A stretch of 64,000 nt of DNA, from the NCBI RefSeq assembly GCF_019097595.1, contig NC_080718.1, positions 23,360,157 to 23,424,156 of the forward strand, written 5' to 3'. The notes beneath the pieces were generated by a model. It made no database searches, was not told where the DNA came from, and saw only the letters and a list, made by a program, of their open reading frames with translations. The translations under genes were made by a program, and so were the position numbers. Source of the DNA: Hemibagrus wyckioides. Lineage: Eukaryota; Chordata; Actinopteri; Siluriformes; Bagridae. Of this stretch, positions 32,361 to 42,200 are shown piece by piece; within the stretch, counting starts at the first letter, position 1, and each line of letters begins with the position of its first letter.

Positions 32361-32875
32361 ATCAAAACACATTTTAGGTTTGAAGATTAAAAGAACATAA
32401 CAAAATACAACATAACTGGATAGTTGGAGTAGGAATGTGGTAAGCAGAAAAAGATTCGCAGTAAACTTCATTTGCAGGACCCTTGCAAGAAATTAAACTG
32501 GAAACTATTTTGTGAATGGAATAAAACGTGAGGAAAAAAGGGTGTAATTGAAAATACTGAATAGAAACAATAAGTTTTTTAGACAGTCTATCTAATGAAA
32601 AATAAACTAGGTAAGTTGAGTGAAACTGGAATGTACTGCAAATGCAAGGGTTCTATTTAGGAGGAAATATACTGTAACAGCCAACACTACTACTAAAATG
32701 AATATGATACCAAAACTACTTAGTGCTCACTATTTGATTTTCAATATTGAATCTGCTGAGGTTATTTATATCATCTATGGTATTTACTGAAGGCACAGCT
32801 CTGGGTCTTTAGTCTTTAAATCTGTTTGGGTGTCCTGTGGGTTCTCCAGTTTCCTCCCATCTCCGAAACATGCCA
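32361..32875. other. AT-rich sequence
   Basis: No gene. Some phrases (GGAATAAAACGTGAGG) weakly echo the tandem unit to the left, so the duplication may have further decayed copies. Confidence 0.4.
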
Positions 32876-33095
32876 GAAAGAAGACTTTATTGTCACATAT
32901 ACATTACAGTCCAGTGACATTCTTTCTTTGCATGTCCCAACTTTGGAGGTTAGTGTCAGCCATATTGCAGTGGCCCTGGAGCAGTAAGGGTTAAGGGCCT
33001 TGGTCAGGGGCCCAACAGTGGCAGCTTGGCAGTGCTTGAACCATGTGCTTCCAATCAACAACCCAGAGACTTGAACTATCACTTCCCCAGTAAGT
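32876..33095 (-). mobile_element. SINE-2 copy
   Basis: The plus strand begins 'AAGACTTTATTGTCACATAT' (complement of the AATAAA-containing tail), then CATTCTTTCTTTGCATGTCC, 'GGGTTAAGGGCCTTGGTCAG', 'AACAGTGGCAGCTTGGCAG' and the inverted B box 'GTGCTTGAACCATG'. The tRNA-like head is decayed. Orientation is minus. Confidence 0.8.
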
Positions 33096-33167
33096 GGCAT
33101 TGTGATGGACCCACTCAACTTGTAATTCTGCCTTGTGCACAGTGTTCCCCAGATACACTCTTGAGGA

Positions 33168-33305
33168 AGTAGTGGCTCTCTGTTTGATGCTTTGGGTTAC
33201 TGATCTGCAGGTTGTAGGTTCAAATTCAAGCTCTGTAAAGTTGTTACTGTTGTATCCAGTCTCAACTGTGTGTCTTTTTGGATAAAATCATCAGCCATAA
33301 TAGCC
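33168..33305 (+). mobile_element. tRNA-derived SINE, degraded
   Basis: 'AGTAGTGGCTCTCTGTTTGA' (A-box region), 'GGTTACTGATCTGCAGG' and the B box 'GTAGGTTCAAATTCAAG' are preserved. The tail is decayed ('CTTTTTGGATAAAATCATC' resembles the SINE-1/LINE tail). It lies about 70 bases from an opposite-oriented SINE-2. Confidence 0.55.
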
Positions 33306-33858
33306 AAAAATCCTGGCTAAGATAAAAGGAAGTTACTCCAGATGACTGTAACTGAGTGTGGAAACTCTCTTGTGAAGACCATATGAGCTCTAGTGTGGTA
33401 GGAACTCCATTAATGCACACTAGTTCAAAGCTACATGAAACAGACTCAGATCATTATTATTCTCTAGGATCTTTACAACCACTAACCTGCAAACCTCAGC
33501 ACTATGAACTGACTCCCAAATGTACTTTCTAAGTGCCCAGCTATAGTTTGTATAGGTCATCAATCTTAGACAGTATATAAATCTTCCATCTGCTTTTCAC
33601 AGAACACGGATGAGGCTTGTCTTTTCAGCTCGAATAGTGCTGCAAAGCAAAGTTACTATCAAACCCATCGCCTGTATTACTATAAATCAGACTTTCTCTC
33701 ATTGGCCCAAATGAAAGTTGTAGGCAGTGAAGTAATGCTGATGCAGATAACATTTGTGAGGAGGCTTTTATAACCTCTGTGCTACATCTCCATTTTTTTG
33801 TGCTCTGCCTGCAGTATGTTTTGGTTTCTGGGCTTTTTGTAATCTCATTCTGTATATT

Positions 33859-33889
<31 letters not shown>

Positions 33890-34204
33890 GTGTGTGTGTC
33901 CATGTGGATATAGCCTTTAATTTTTAATTGTTTAATTGTGTTGTTCGGTTAAGCAATACAAAGCTCTGTGCTCTTTTAATAACATTTTAATCATCTTCTT
34001 TGTGCATGTTTAATGAAATCCCATGTCCTCCAGCTTGACCATCTAAATAAAAAAAGGTCACTTTATTTTAAGGGCATGTTTTCATGGTAATTTAATACTG
34101 GCTTTCAAAGATGACCAATATTCATTAAATTTGCTGACCACAGCCACTTGATGATGAAAGCCTTGATGGATTTCACTTGAAATGTTTAAACACCTGATGG
34201 TAAG
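33306..34204. other. unique sequence with a GT/TA microsatellite
   Basis: A compound (GT)n(TA)n(GT)n run lies at 33858-33899. Nothing else recognised. Confidence 0.5.
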
Positions 34205-34485
34205 TTTAATAGGAACACCTGTACCCATCAAATAACCAATTTTTTTTACAAACCACAGTGAGAGAAAAAGCATCTCAGGAGACACACAAAATCTTGAACC
34301 TTGAGGTGGATTGGCTACAACAGCAAAAATATCACACTGGGTTCCAGTCCTGTCAGCCAAGAACGTGAACCTGAGGCTATAGTAGTTATAGGTTTAGTAA
34401 AACTACACAGCTGAACATCAGCTGACCTTCTTCCAATCTGCAGTTGTTCAGTTTTGTTGAGTCAGTGCTCACTGTACACTAAGAA
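34205..34485. mobile_element. Tc1 family d: internally deleted copy plus an inverted piece
   Basis: 34205-34415 is in plus orientation: the 5' end TTTAATAGGAACACCTGTAC is joined to a mid-transposase part with 'AGCATCTCAGGAGACACAC', 'ACCTTGAGGTGGATTGGC' and 'CCAGTCCTGTCAGCCAAGA'. 34434-34485 (CCAATCTGCAGTTGTTCAGT, GAGTCAGTGCTCACTG) is the same segment as 34380-34415 but on the minus strand. The two form an imperfect inverted repeat of about 40 bases. No intact frame. Confidence 0.6.
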
Positions 34486-35689
34486 CGTAACCAGTGATTG
34501 ATTCATTGATCACACTGGTTGTAAAGAGTGGTTATTTGTGTTAACATACTCTTCATCTCTCATTAACGAAGCATTTTAACCTCCAGAACTGCCTTTCACT
34601 GAAAGGTTTTTTTTCCTCCATCACTCCATTCTGAGTGAACTCGGCCACTGTGGTATTTCTAAATCCAAGCAATTAAACAATTTCTAAAATATTTAAACCA
34701 TCCTGTGATGCTCATGACCTGTATTTGCAAAGTTTAATGCATTATGCTGCTTCCATTTTACAGACCAGCGAGCGTGTGTGCATATATACTTCCATTTTAC
34801 AGACTAGGACTCAATTATCAAGCTTACAAATATATTTATTCCTAGCATTCAGGAGCATTTACACATGATACAGACATGGAATTCATAAAAATCCAGTTCA
34901 TTTGAAAAATGTTCAGATTCTACTTGAGTTTGTGTGAATCAAATACGAGGTGACTCATTTATTTGACTCTCAAATGATCAGGTTCAAATAACGTACTTGG
35001 CTTTGAGTTACTTCATTGTTATAAACTGCTTATACTGCCAAGTTGACATAACTTACAATTTATAAATACACCTATTCTGTTAAAGGAATCAAACCGAAAC
35101 AAATCCAATAAATTAAGACGTGGTGTTCAATTAGGACAAAAGAAATGGCACCCTCAAGAAGAAATCAAGAGTACTATGAAAGCTGATGCACTACAATGGC
35201 TGAGGTGTATCACTGGAAGATTTAGCACACACTGTGCTTAGGAGGCACTCTTTCTTAGTCGTCATTTTTAAAATTTTCAGCCCTGTGTGCTTTGTCTCAT
35301 ACGGTTTTCTATAGACAGAGCTGAATGTAAATTGTCTTTGCCGTGAATGCGCTTGGTAATTTATGACTGCACATCATTCATCGATGTATGTATGTAATTT
35401 GTTTGTTACAGAAAGTATGTGTTAGTCAGTTGTATGGTTTGGCCATGACAAGATTTCCTCACAAACTGACTGGAAAAAAAAAAAATTACGTGAAAAAGAA
35501 CAGCAGCTATTTCCTCATCCAAGTAAAACGCTTGCTAATATTCTGCATCAGGAATTTCAAAGGAGTGCAGAAATTCTATAGACATCTATAGATAATTGAG
35601 CATTAGCAATGTTGGGATGACACATACATGACTGTGTTTAATATGTTTTCTGATACAGCCTGAACAGTCACAACACACACACGCATAAC
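34486..35689. other. unique AT-rich sequence
   Basis: No repeat or gene recognised. Confidence 0.5.
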
Positions 35690-36330
35690 GTCAGGCTTGA
35701 TCTGCAGTGACACAGCTTAATAGTACTGACAGCACAGCATTGCTCATGTTAGGCCATTTTAGGGACATCTCACAGCACAGCCGGCATATTATATTGCTCC
35801 CGATTCGCCTGCATTGCCAATTCGTGCCATGAGCCCGTAACAGAATAATGCAGTGTCTCTCACCCAAGTTAAATCAACAGGAAATTTACTGCCGTGTCAC
35901 TATTGGTCTTTGGAGAAATGAACCGAAATCAGGAACGAAAGGTGAAACGACTGTGAAAAAGGTGAAACGATGCGAACGGCACAGCAGCATCGGTCCCTGA
36001 TCATTAAAACGCACAGGCTCCACGGCGTCTTGTTATGCAAAGCTCGCAACACCATTGAGGTAAATGAGAGAAGGAAGGAGCTGATAAAGTCGAGAGAAGG
36101 GGGTCTGTGATTTTAATTGGCTTTTTGTTTCCATCAGTCCCAGCTGAGCTGTTATTTATGAGTTTGATCTTTTGCAGTTGCTGGAAGCTAACAAGGCTGC
36201 ATGGTGAAAAACCTGGCCTGTAATGAACACCCCTATGTGTCTGAAGCCCTACTTAACTTCATGCTGAATGCAGAATATGTTTCAGGCTACCATCGCAAGC
36301 AACAGTCTTGACCTTGAGGGTGCGTATATA
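35690..36330. promoter_or_regulatory. candidate conserved non-coding element
   Basis: Repeat-free block with retained CpGs and many complex words: 'GATTCGCCTGCATTGCCAAT', 'GAAAGGTGAAACGACTGTGA', GGTGAAACGATGCGAACGGC, TGTTATGCAAAGCTCGC, 'GATTTTAATTGGC' and 'TGACCTTGAGGG' (nuclear-receptor-like half-site). The near-repeat AAAGGTGAAACGA occurs twice, 20 bases apart. There is no protein-coding frame. Composition-based call only. Confidence 0.3.
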
Positions 36331-36962
36331 TTTATTTAACTGCTAGATATGGCTTTAAGAGAATGGGGGTTGAAAAAAAAAAAAAAAGATATGCATAATT
36401 GGCACAATCATATAGTAGCACCAGGAGCTGCTGCGGTAAATACTAATGTTGCTGAGATCTCTGCCGGGACACCCTTGGAGCATGGGAAGACTGAAATTGT
36501 GTGAAAATACTGAACCAGTCCAAGTGGCAGCAAATCAGATTAGCATATGCAAGAAAAAGGATTGAATAAGCAAGGCCTAGACAGACACATAAAATAGGTC
36601 CTACTATATACACAATATTTAGCTTTTTTTTATGCAGGATAGAATAAGCTTGACCTTGGCATGGCTGAATTTAAGAAGATGAAATGCAAGCTTGACTCAT
36701 AGGGTGGAATAAATCATGCAAAGATGCAAAGGCCAGATATATAAACATACATACACCCACTTCATGGCTACGTAGCGCTAATTCTCATGTGAGATTTAAC
36801 TTGCGCTGAGAGCTAATTTGAATTTTTTTTTTTTAAACAAGGGGCAATCGAAGATCCATGAGTCATGCAGATTCCTAAAGACTTGCTGCTTTGCCAGATT
36901 GCTCATCTGATGATACTGAGTGCTTACAGGAAACGTACAAGTATTAAAAATATGAATATACC
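36331..36962. other. unique AT-rich sequence
   Basis: An A run lies at 36374-36388. No gene recognised. Confidence 0.5.
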
Positions 36963-37056
36963 GCTTTATTTGGAACACCTGTATAGCTGGACAGTCATAT
37001 GGAGCTGGCCAGTCGTGTGGAAGCAGTGCAATTCATAAAATTATGCAGATACGGGG
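36963..37056 (+). mobile_element. Tc1 family d, 5' terminal fragment
   Basis: GCTTTATTTGGAACACCTGT is the element's terminal sequence. 'GCCAGTCGTGTGGAAGCAGT' and 'CATAAAATTATGCAGATACG' follow as in the family's 5' untranslated region. The transposase is absent. Confidence 0.6.
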
Positions 37057-38121
37057 ATGTGTTAGCTCTGGAGAAAGCCCAGACAGGTCAGTTTTAGCTA
37101 ACAAGAAGGCTATAGTTACCAAAGTTACCACTCTTTACATCCATGTCAAGCTGAAAAGTTACACTGAATGTACCATACATCAAACCTTCGATTCACTAAA
37201 TACATTAGATTCCACTCAAGTCAGCCAAGACCCGAGATTTGATGCTACAGTGGAAAGTGTCTCACCACGTCCCATAATTTTCTACAAATAAAATGCACCG
37301 TGTTTATATATTTTTGCACTAATCATAAATCATTTGCAGTAATTATGATCCTTACAGATGCCAAAGCTCTGCTTCTGTTTTAATTCATCACAGAAGTTTT
37401 CTTTGAGCTCTTAGTTAAACAATATCAGCTTGCCAACACCTCCTAAATCAAATAATTATAAGTTAAAGAGCCCTGTTACAACAATTCCCCAATCTGTCCA
37501 TAACGTTGTACTTTATGCAAATCGCTTACGCCTAGAACTCACTCTTTTTAAACCACGCTAATCACTCCGACTTCTCATCTTTTCCTCCCAGCGATGCTAA
37601 CCGGCATCTACATCACGCTGTAATCTGAGCTCATTTTGGTAAAATGCAGAAGGAGATCTTGCCACATGCAGTGCGATAGCAAGTCGTCTCGTGAATATTT
37701 AACATCACACCCACACCATTCATGCAAAATTGAAAAGTGGCACAGCCAAAGAGGAAAAGTGGAGTGCACTCTTCTTTATGCAGCTGCTGGTTTATCAAAA
37801 CTTTTATCTAGTCCCTCAGCTGGATGTCTGACTACACTCCAAGACTAAAATCTATCTTTTTCAGCATCCAAACCAAACTGAAAAACATGCCAATCAGTTG
37901 CTTAGATGTGTGCGTCTCAAGAAATACGGCTATTTATCAACCTGGATTTACCCCTTAGATAAACGGATGGAATGTCCTTGAGAGTGTTAACAGCGCACCA
38001 GCAGAATCCCCCAGTTCTGATGAAATTTTTGCTATTAGATATCTACCTTGCATTTGGACTACACTTGAATGTGAATCATTCAGTCCAAATTCATTAGATT
38101 ATTCAGATGTGAACACAGACA
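37057..38121. other. unique sequence
   Basis: No repeat recognised. Frames at 37043-37291 and 37636-37848 (82 and 70 codons) show no domain. Confidence 0.5.
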
Positions 38122-38443
38122 TACAAGGAGGTCCATAAGTATTCGGACACAACTGCTTTACATTTCTCTCTGTAAAACACAGTGGATTTGAAATAAAGCA
38201 AAGTGTAGACCTTCAGGATTTATTCAAAAGGATTACCAAAAATATATTCTGTCCATTTTCACAGGCTTAAAAGTAATTGGACAATTAGCTAATAAGCTGA
38301 TGAGCAGTGTCATGACCTCTGTGTCCAGAAATAACCTGTTTTCTTGTTATTTAATGAAAAATGAAGATTAAATATTTGGATCTGATTCCAGGTGTCAAAT
38401 TTGCATTCAGTGCTGTTCACGGGAACCCTCAATCAGCTTTCTT
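38122..38443 (+). mobile_element. Tc1/mariner family e, 5' end
   Basis: It starts 'ACAAGGAGGTCCATAAGTAT' and continues with CAGTGGATTTGAAATAAAGC, 'GTAGACCTTCAGGATTTATT' and 'CACAGGCTTAAAAGTAATTG', the 5' region of a familiar fish Tc1-like element. The transposase and the right inverted repeat are not present, so it is a truncated copy. Confidence 0.6.
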
Positions 38444-38599
38444 TTTTTCTAAATCTAAAATTGTTATATTTTCCACTTATCATTAATAAAATATCAGCAT
38501 GTTCAACAAATTATCTATTTATAATGAATGTTCTTCTATTAAGAATAATCTATGAAATAAGTTAGTTCATGGTTTCATATGTTATAACTGTAAATAGTC

Positions 38600-38880
38600 T
38601 TAACCTGATCTCTTGTTTGTCACTCTTTACCGTAATAAGACCAAAACCATAAATCTCATTATACTGAAGATTGGAACATCTGGAAGATTGGATCTGTAAA
38701 GTTCCAGTTCAAACTGTTACAAAACACTGACATTGGAGACTCCTTCCAAGAATGCTAACTTGACACATCTTAGTTAAAAACGTCACAATATCAACCAGAA
38801 CACGTTTAGTCGAGCATCTGACACCAGGTACGTTATTGCATACCTATTTAAAAACAGCCTTTTAAGAGAACAAAAGAACT
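38600..38880 (+). mobile_element. family D element, third copy
   Basis: 'CTGTTACAAAACACTGACAT' and 'TGGAGACTCCTTCCAAGAAT' match 9930-9975. Flanking similarity is weak, so limits are approximate. Confidence 0.35.
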
Positions 38881-39574
38881 CCATTGTACAAAAACACAGT
38901 ATAACATCAATATTGCCTAAGGACTAAGAAAGTTTTACTCTCCAGCATGACACATTATTGCTTATGTTGTCTTGGAATGGACTAAAATTTGTTGGGACCA
39001 AATGCTAAAACACAGTAGGATTATAAGTATCCACTGGGGAACTGTAGAACCTCAATTCTATAGTTTTCTAACATCCAGTCTTGGATCAAAATAGCCTGGA
39101 GTGGAGAGTTTTATTTCAGAGCAGCATGTGATCACTGTAGCGTGTAGCTCAGCAATGGAAACTGAAATAAAAAAGGCATGTGAAAGCTTCAATGTTCCCA
39201 AAATGCTATAAAGCCCAGAATCACATGGCTGGTTTATATACAAGGTGGTGTGTGTCTAGAAGGCTTATATATAGGCTTACTTTGCTCTAAATTAATTAAC
39301 TTGGTAGGCCAAAGTTTGAGACCTTACTTTTCTGATTTTCTTTGCATTAACATGCACATTTGGTGTTCAGATAATGACTGGGTAATATATCTTTTTTAAT
39401 ATATATATATATATAATAAAGAAATGATCAGTGAGTAAGAAAGGCTGGGAAAACTAAAAAGACAGAGGATAACTGACAAAAGAATTAGGTGAAGTATTGA
39501 AAAGAGTCTTTTATAACTCTTATGCCTTGTTCTCAGCAGTCTTCACATACCTGACCTAGTTTAAACATTCATTT
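38881..39574. other. AT-rich sequence
   Basis: A (TA)n run lies at 39397-39416. No gene recognised. Confidence 0.5.
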
Positions 39575-39895
39575 ATTTGTTCATTTACCCTTTCATTACT
39601 CTAAATGCTTTATCTTATTTATAGAAATCTGGAGTATTTCTTTCTCGAATGTTTCTCATGAGGTGGGAATAGACTCTGGTTGGCATGCCAGTCAATCACA
39701 GAACACCATGCACACGCACACACACACATATTCACAGCTAACATAGCCACTTACCAGCAATATTTTGAGAGGAAATCAGAAGCCAGAGAGCTCAGAGGAA
39801 ACCCTTAAGGACGTTGGGAGAAACATAAAACAACAGACAGTATCCCAAGCTCTTGTATAAACTGGGGATGCTAAATTTGTAGGAAACCACTGCTC
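39575..39895 (-). mobile_element. SINE-3-like copy, diverged subfamily
   Basis: The plus strand contains 'GAAATCTGGAGTATTTC', 'GAGGTGGGAATAGACTC', 'GCATGCCAGTCAATCACAG', CACGCACACACACACAT, 'ACTTACCAGCAATATTTTGA' and 'GGAAACCCTTAAGGACGTTG', the layout of this SINE class read on the minus strand. Point decay is heavy. Confidence 0.5.
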
Positions 39896-40401
39896 GGTCA
39901 TCTGTACCTACTCACTTACCTTATTTGCATGTTGTGCATGAGAAATAAGATCTAATTACATTGTGTTAAGTGTAAACACGGAACTCAGGGATAAGATTGA
40001 GTAGTCTATTATCCAGATATTAATATTCCAGCTAAAAGACCTAACAAGTGAATTTATTAAGCAGTATTAAATAGATAGGAGGGTCGATGTGTTTAGCATG
40101 TCTGCCTCACACCAATGGTGTTGGGAGTTTGATTCCTGCTTTTGCCATGTGTGCTTCAGGGGTTTCCTCTGGGTACTCTGGGTTTTCTCTAAAGTCATGC
40201 TTTGTAGGTGTAGTGGTACAAGCCATTTCATGTATGTATATATATATGTACGTGTGTGTTTGTTTATTTATTTTGTTATTATTATTAATGTACCTATCGT
40301 TTGTGAAGTGCACTGATGCATAGGTTAACATCACTTTAACCTGTAATACCGGCGGGTGGTGCTAGGAGGGGGCGGGGGGATAGTGAGCAACAGGAGAGCC
40401 T

Positions 40402-40488
40402 CACCTGTAGATGAAGTCACACCCTGCCAAGTCATTACAACACACGGCGAAACTCATTTGTTTCTTGTGTGTTTTATTGTTGTGTCAG
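40402..40488 (+). repeat. direct repeat, left copy
   Basis: Begins CACCTGTAGATGAAGTCACA and ends ATTGTTGTGTCAG, immediately followed by GTGAGC. Confidence 0.9.
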
Positions 40489-41030
40489 GTGAGCAAGTGA
40501 TGTCATCGCACCTTATGTTTACAGAATGATTATTGAATGTTTATTTAATAATTCGCTGTGTTAGTTTTAATGCACTTTTGGTATTAAACCGTTAATAGAA
40601 GTGAATACACCGGCGCACATGTGGTGGGAATGTAGCCGAATTGGCTATGCTAGCGGAAACCACGCGGGTTGCGGCGACATAACAGAATAATTGTAGCAAA
40701 TTAAAATGTGTTCGAAATACTTTATTAAGATAGCGCAATGATAGTTTATTAAGACGTTTGTATTTTGCTAGGTTGGTTATCAGTATTATGTTGATAAGAT
40801 ACCAGTATTATGTTGATATGAGGAAGTTATATGTAGTTAAATGCTTATACGTTTGTATAACTGTTTACACATTTATACATGCCTAAGATTACTGAGAATT
40901 ATTGTATAACCTGGTACACTATGTATGCGTGTTTGTTTGAGGATTATTGTTTAATCATTATAATATTATTGTAAAGAGGTTAGTGTTTTTGTTATAAGTA
41001 AAAGCTATTTTTCCTTGTGTATCGTGTCTA

Positions 41031-41118
41031 CACCTGTAGATGAAGAAGTCACACCCTGCCAAGTCATTACAACACACGGCAAAACTCATTTGTTTCTTGT
41101 GTTTTCTTGTTGTTTCAG
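41031..41118 (+). repeat. direct repeat, right copy
   Basis: Begins CACCTGTAGATGAAGAAGTC and ends CTTGTTGTTTCAG, followed by AGTGTG. It differs from the left copy by a GAA insertion, one G/A change and a small indel in the T-rich end. Confidence 0.9.
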
Positions 41119-41489
41119 AGTGTGACCATAATAAACATAACCAATGTGCCACCGGAAAAGTCTGTTAATTGTGTGTTAATTGTAACTCTAAACTGTTTGT
41201 AGTGTGAGAATAAGTGTGAGCATTTGTACAGTTGTGCCCTGGATGAGTTGGCACCCTGTCCTCAAGTCCCATGGGATAGGCTCAAGGCTCCCTGTGACTT
41301 TGTGTAGGATAGTGTAGGATAAGTGGAACAGACAATGGATGGATGCAATCCACACAACATAATGGGAGACATCAAGAGACGGCAAATTGTTGGTGCGTGT
41401 CTCACAGGTGCAACTACGACCTGAAAAGCAAGTCTTTGTGGTGTATCAAGAGCCCCTGGGAACCACACATCTAGGGTGATATCCACACC

Positions 41490-42200
41490 ACCATGAAGGA
41501 CGAACTACATCCAACAGGAGTAACTAATCACACAAGAGGAAGCTATCTAAAAAAAAAAAAAAACTTAAAACCACAGCTGCCAAACAGAATTAAATGTGTA
41601 CCTCGACTCCACCAAAACTGTTTATCAAGAGCGCCACAGTGTCAGTATTTATGGTCGGGCTGCCATAGCCAAACCTTTGGTCACTCTTGCCAATGTCAAA
41701 CATCAATTGCACTGCTGCCAGCAGTCAAAACCTTGGGCTGTGTACAATGTGAAAAATGTATTGCTCTCTGATGAGTCCATCTTCATTGTCTTCATCCTAA
41801 TATCTGAGAGAGTTGCAGTGTGAAGCAATATCATTGCATTCCCTAGGCCTTGTGCTAGATGGTCACGTCACTGCCAAGGACTATTGACCTATTCTGGAGG
41901 ACCATGTGCACCTAATGGTTCAAACATTGTACCCTGAAGTATCAGGATGATAATGCACCAATAAACACAGCAAGACTGGTGAAAACAAGAGTAGTTTGAT
42001 GAATATGAAAGTGGCCTGCACAGTCACCAGATCTGATGATTATCCAGCCACTTTGGTGCATTTTGGAGGTGCAAGTGATGAAACTTTTACCTGGTCACTA
42101 TTCTGCAGAAGGAATGACTTGAAAATCCCTCTGGACAAATGTGCATGACTTGTATCTATCATCCCCATGATAAACTGATGCTGTACACCATACTAATAAG
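41490..42200 (+). pseudogene. Tc1-like family c transposase pseudogene
   Basis: The plus strand encodes SIYGRAAIAKPLVT (linker region), then NVLLSDES with the first catalytic Asp at 41770-41772, HVTAKDY-like residues near 41865, DDNAPINTARLV with the second Asp near 41949, and WPAQSPDLMIIQPLW. In the last motif the catalytic Glu codon has become CAG (Gln, 42045-42047). Stops (TGA, TGA) and a loss of about 15 bases lie between the second Asp and this site. The helix-turn-helix part upstream is poorly preserved, with an A run at 41549-41563. No clear inverted repeats. Dead copy. Confidence 0.85.

Larger units (their letters stand above)
40214..41172 (+). mobile_element. unclassified insertion with 87-bp direct repeats
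   Basis: This interval interrupts a SINE-3. It contains a GC-richer part (40345-40690, with 'CGGCGGGTGGTGCTAGG' and 'GAATGTAGCCGAATTGGC'), direct repeats at 40402-40488 and 41031-41118, and the end 'GACCATAATAAACATAACC' with an AATAAA signal. There is no open frame above about 78 codons. Candidate identities are a solo LTR or other non-autonomous retroelement. The true left limit may be near 40340, where the AT-rich (TA/GT) part ends. Confidence 0.5.
40079..41346 (+). mobile_element. SINE-3 copy split by a 0.96-kb insertion
   Basis: The head at 40079-40213 has GTTTAGCATGTCTGCCTCAC (A-box region), the B box 'GGGAGTTTGATTCCTGC', 'CAGGGGTTTCCTCTGGGTAC' and 'GTCATGCTTTGTAGGTG'. The tail at 41173-41346 has 'CTCTAAACTGTTTGTAGTG', 'TGTGCCCTGGATGAGTTGGC', 'GGGATAGGCTCAAGGCTCC' and GGATAAGTGGAACAGACAAT plus GGATGG. 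The parts fit one element in order, with the interval as an insertion. Confidence 0.7.
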
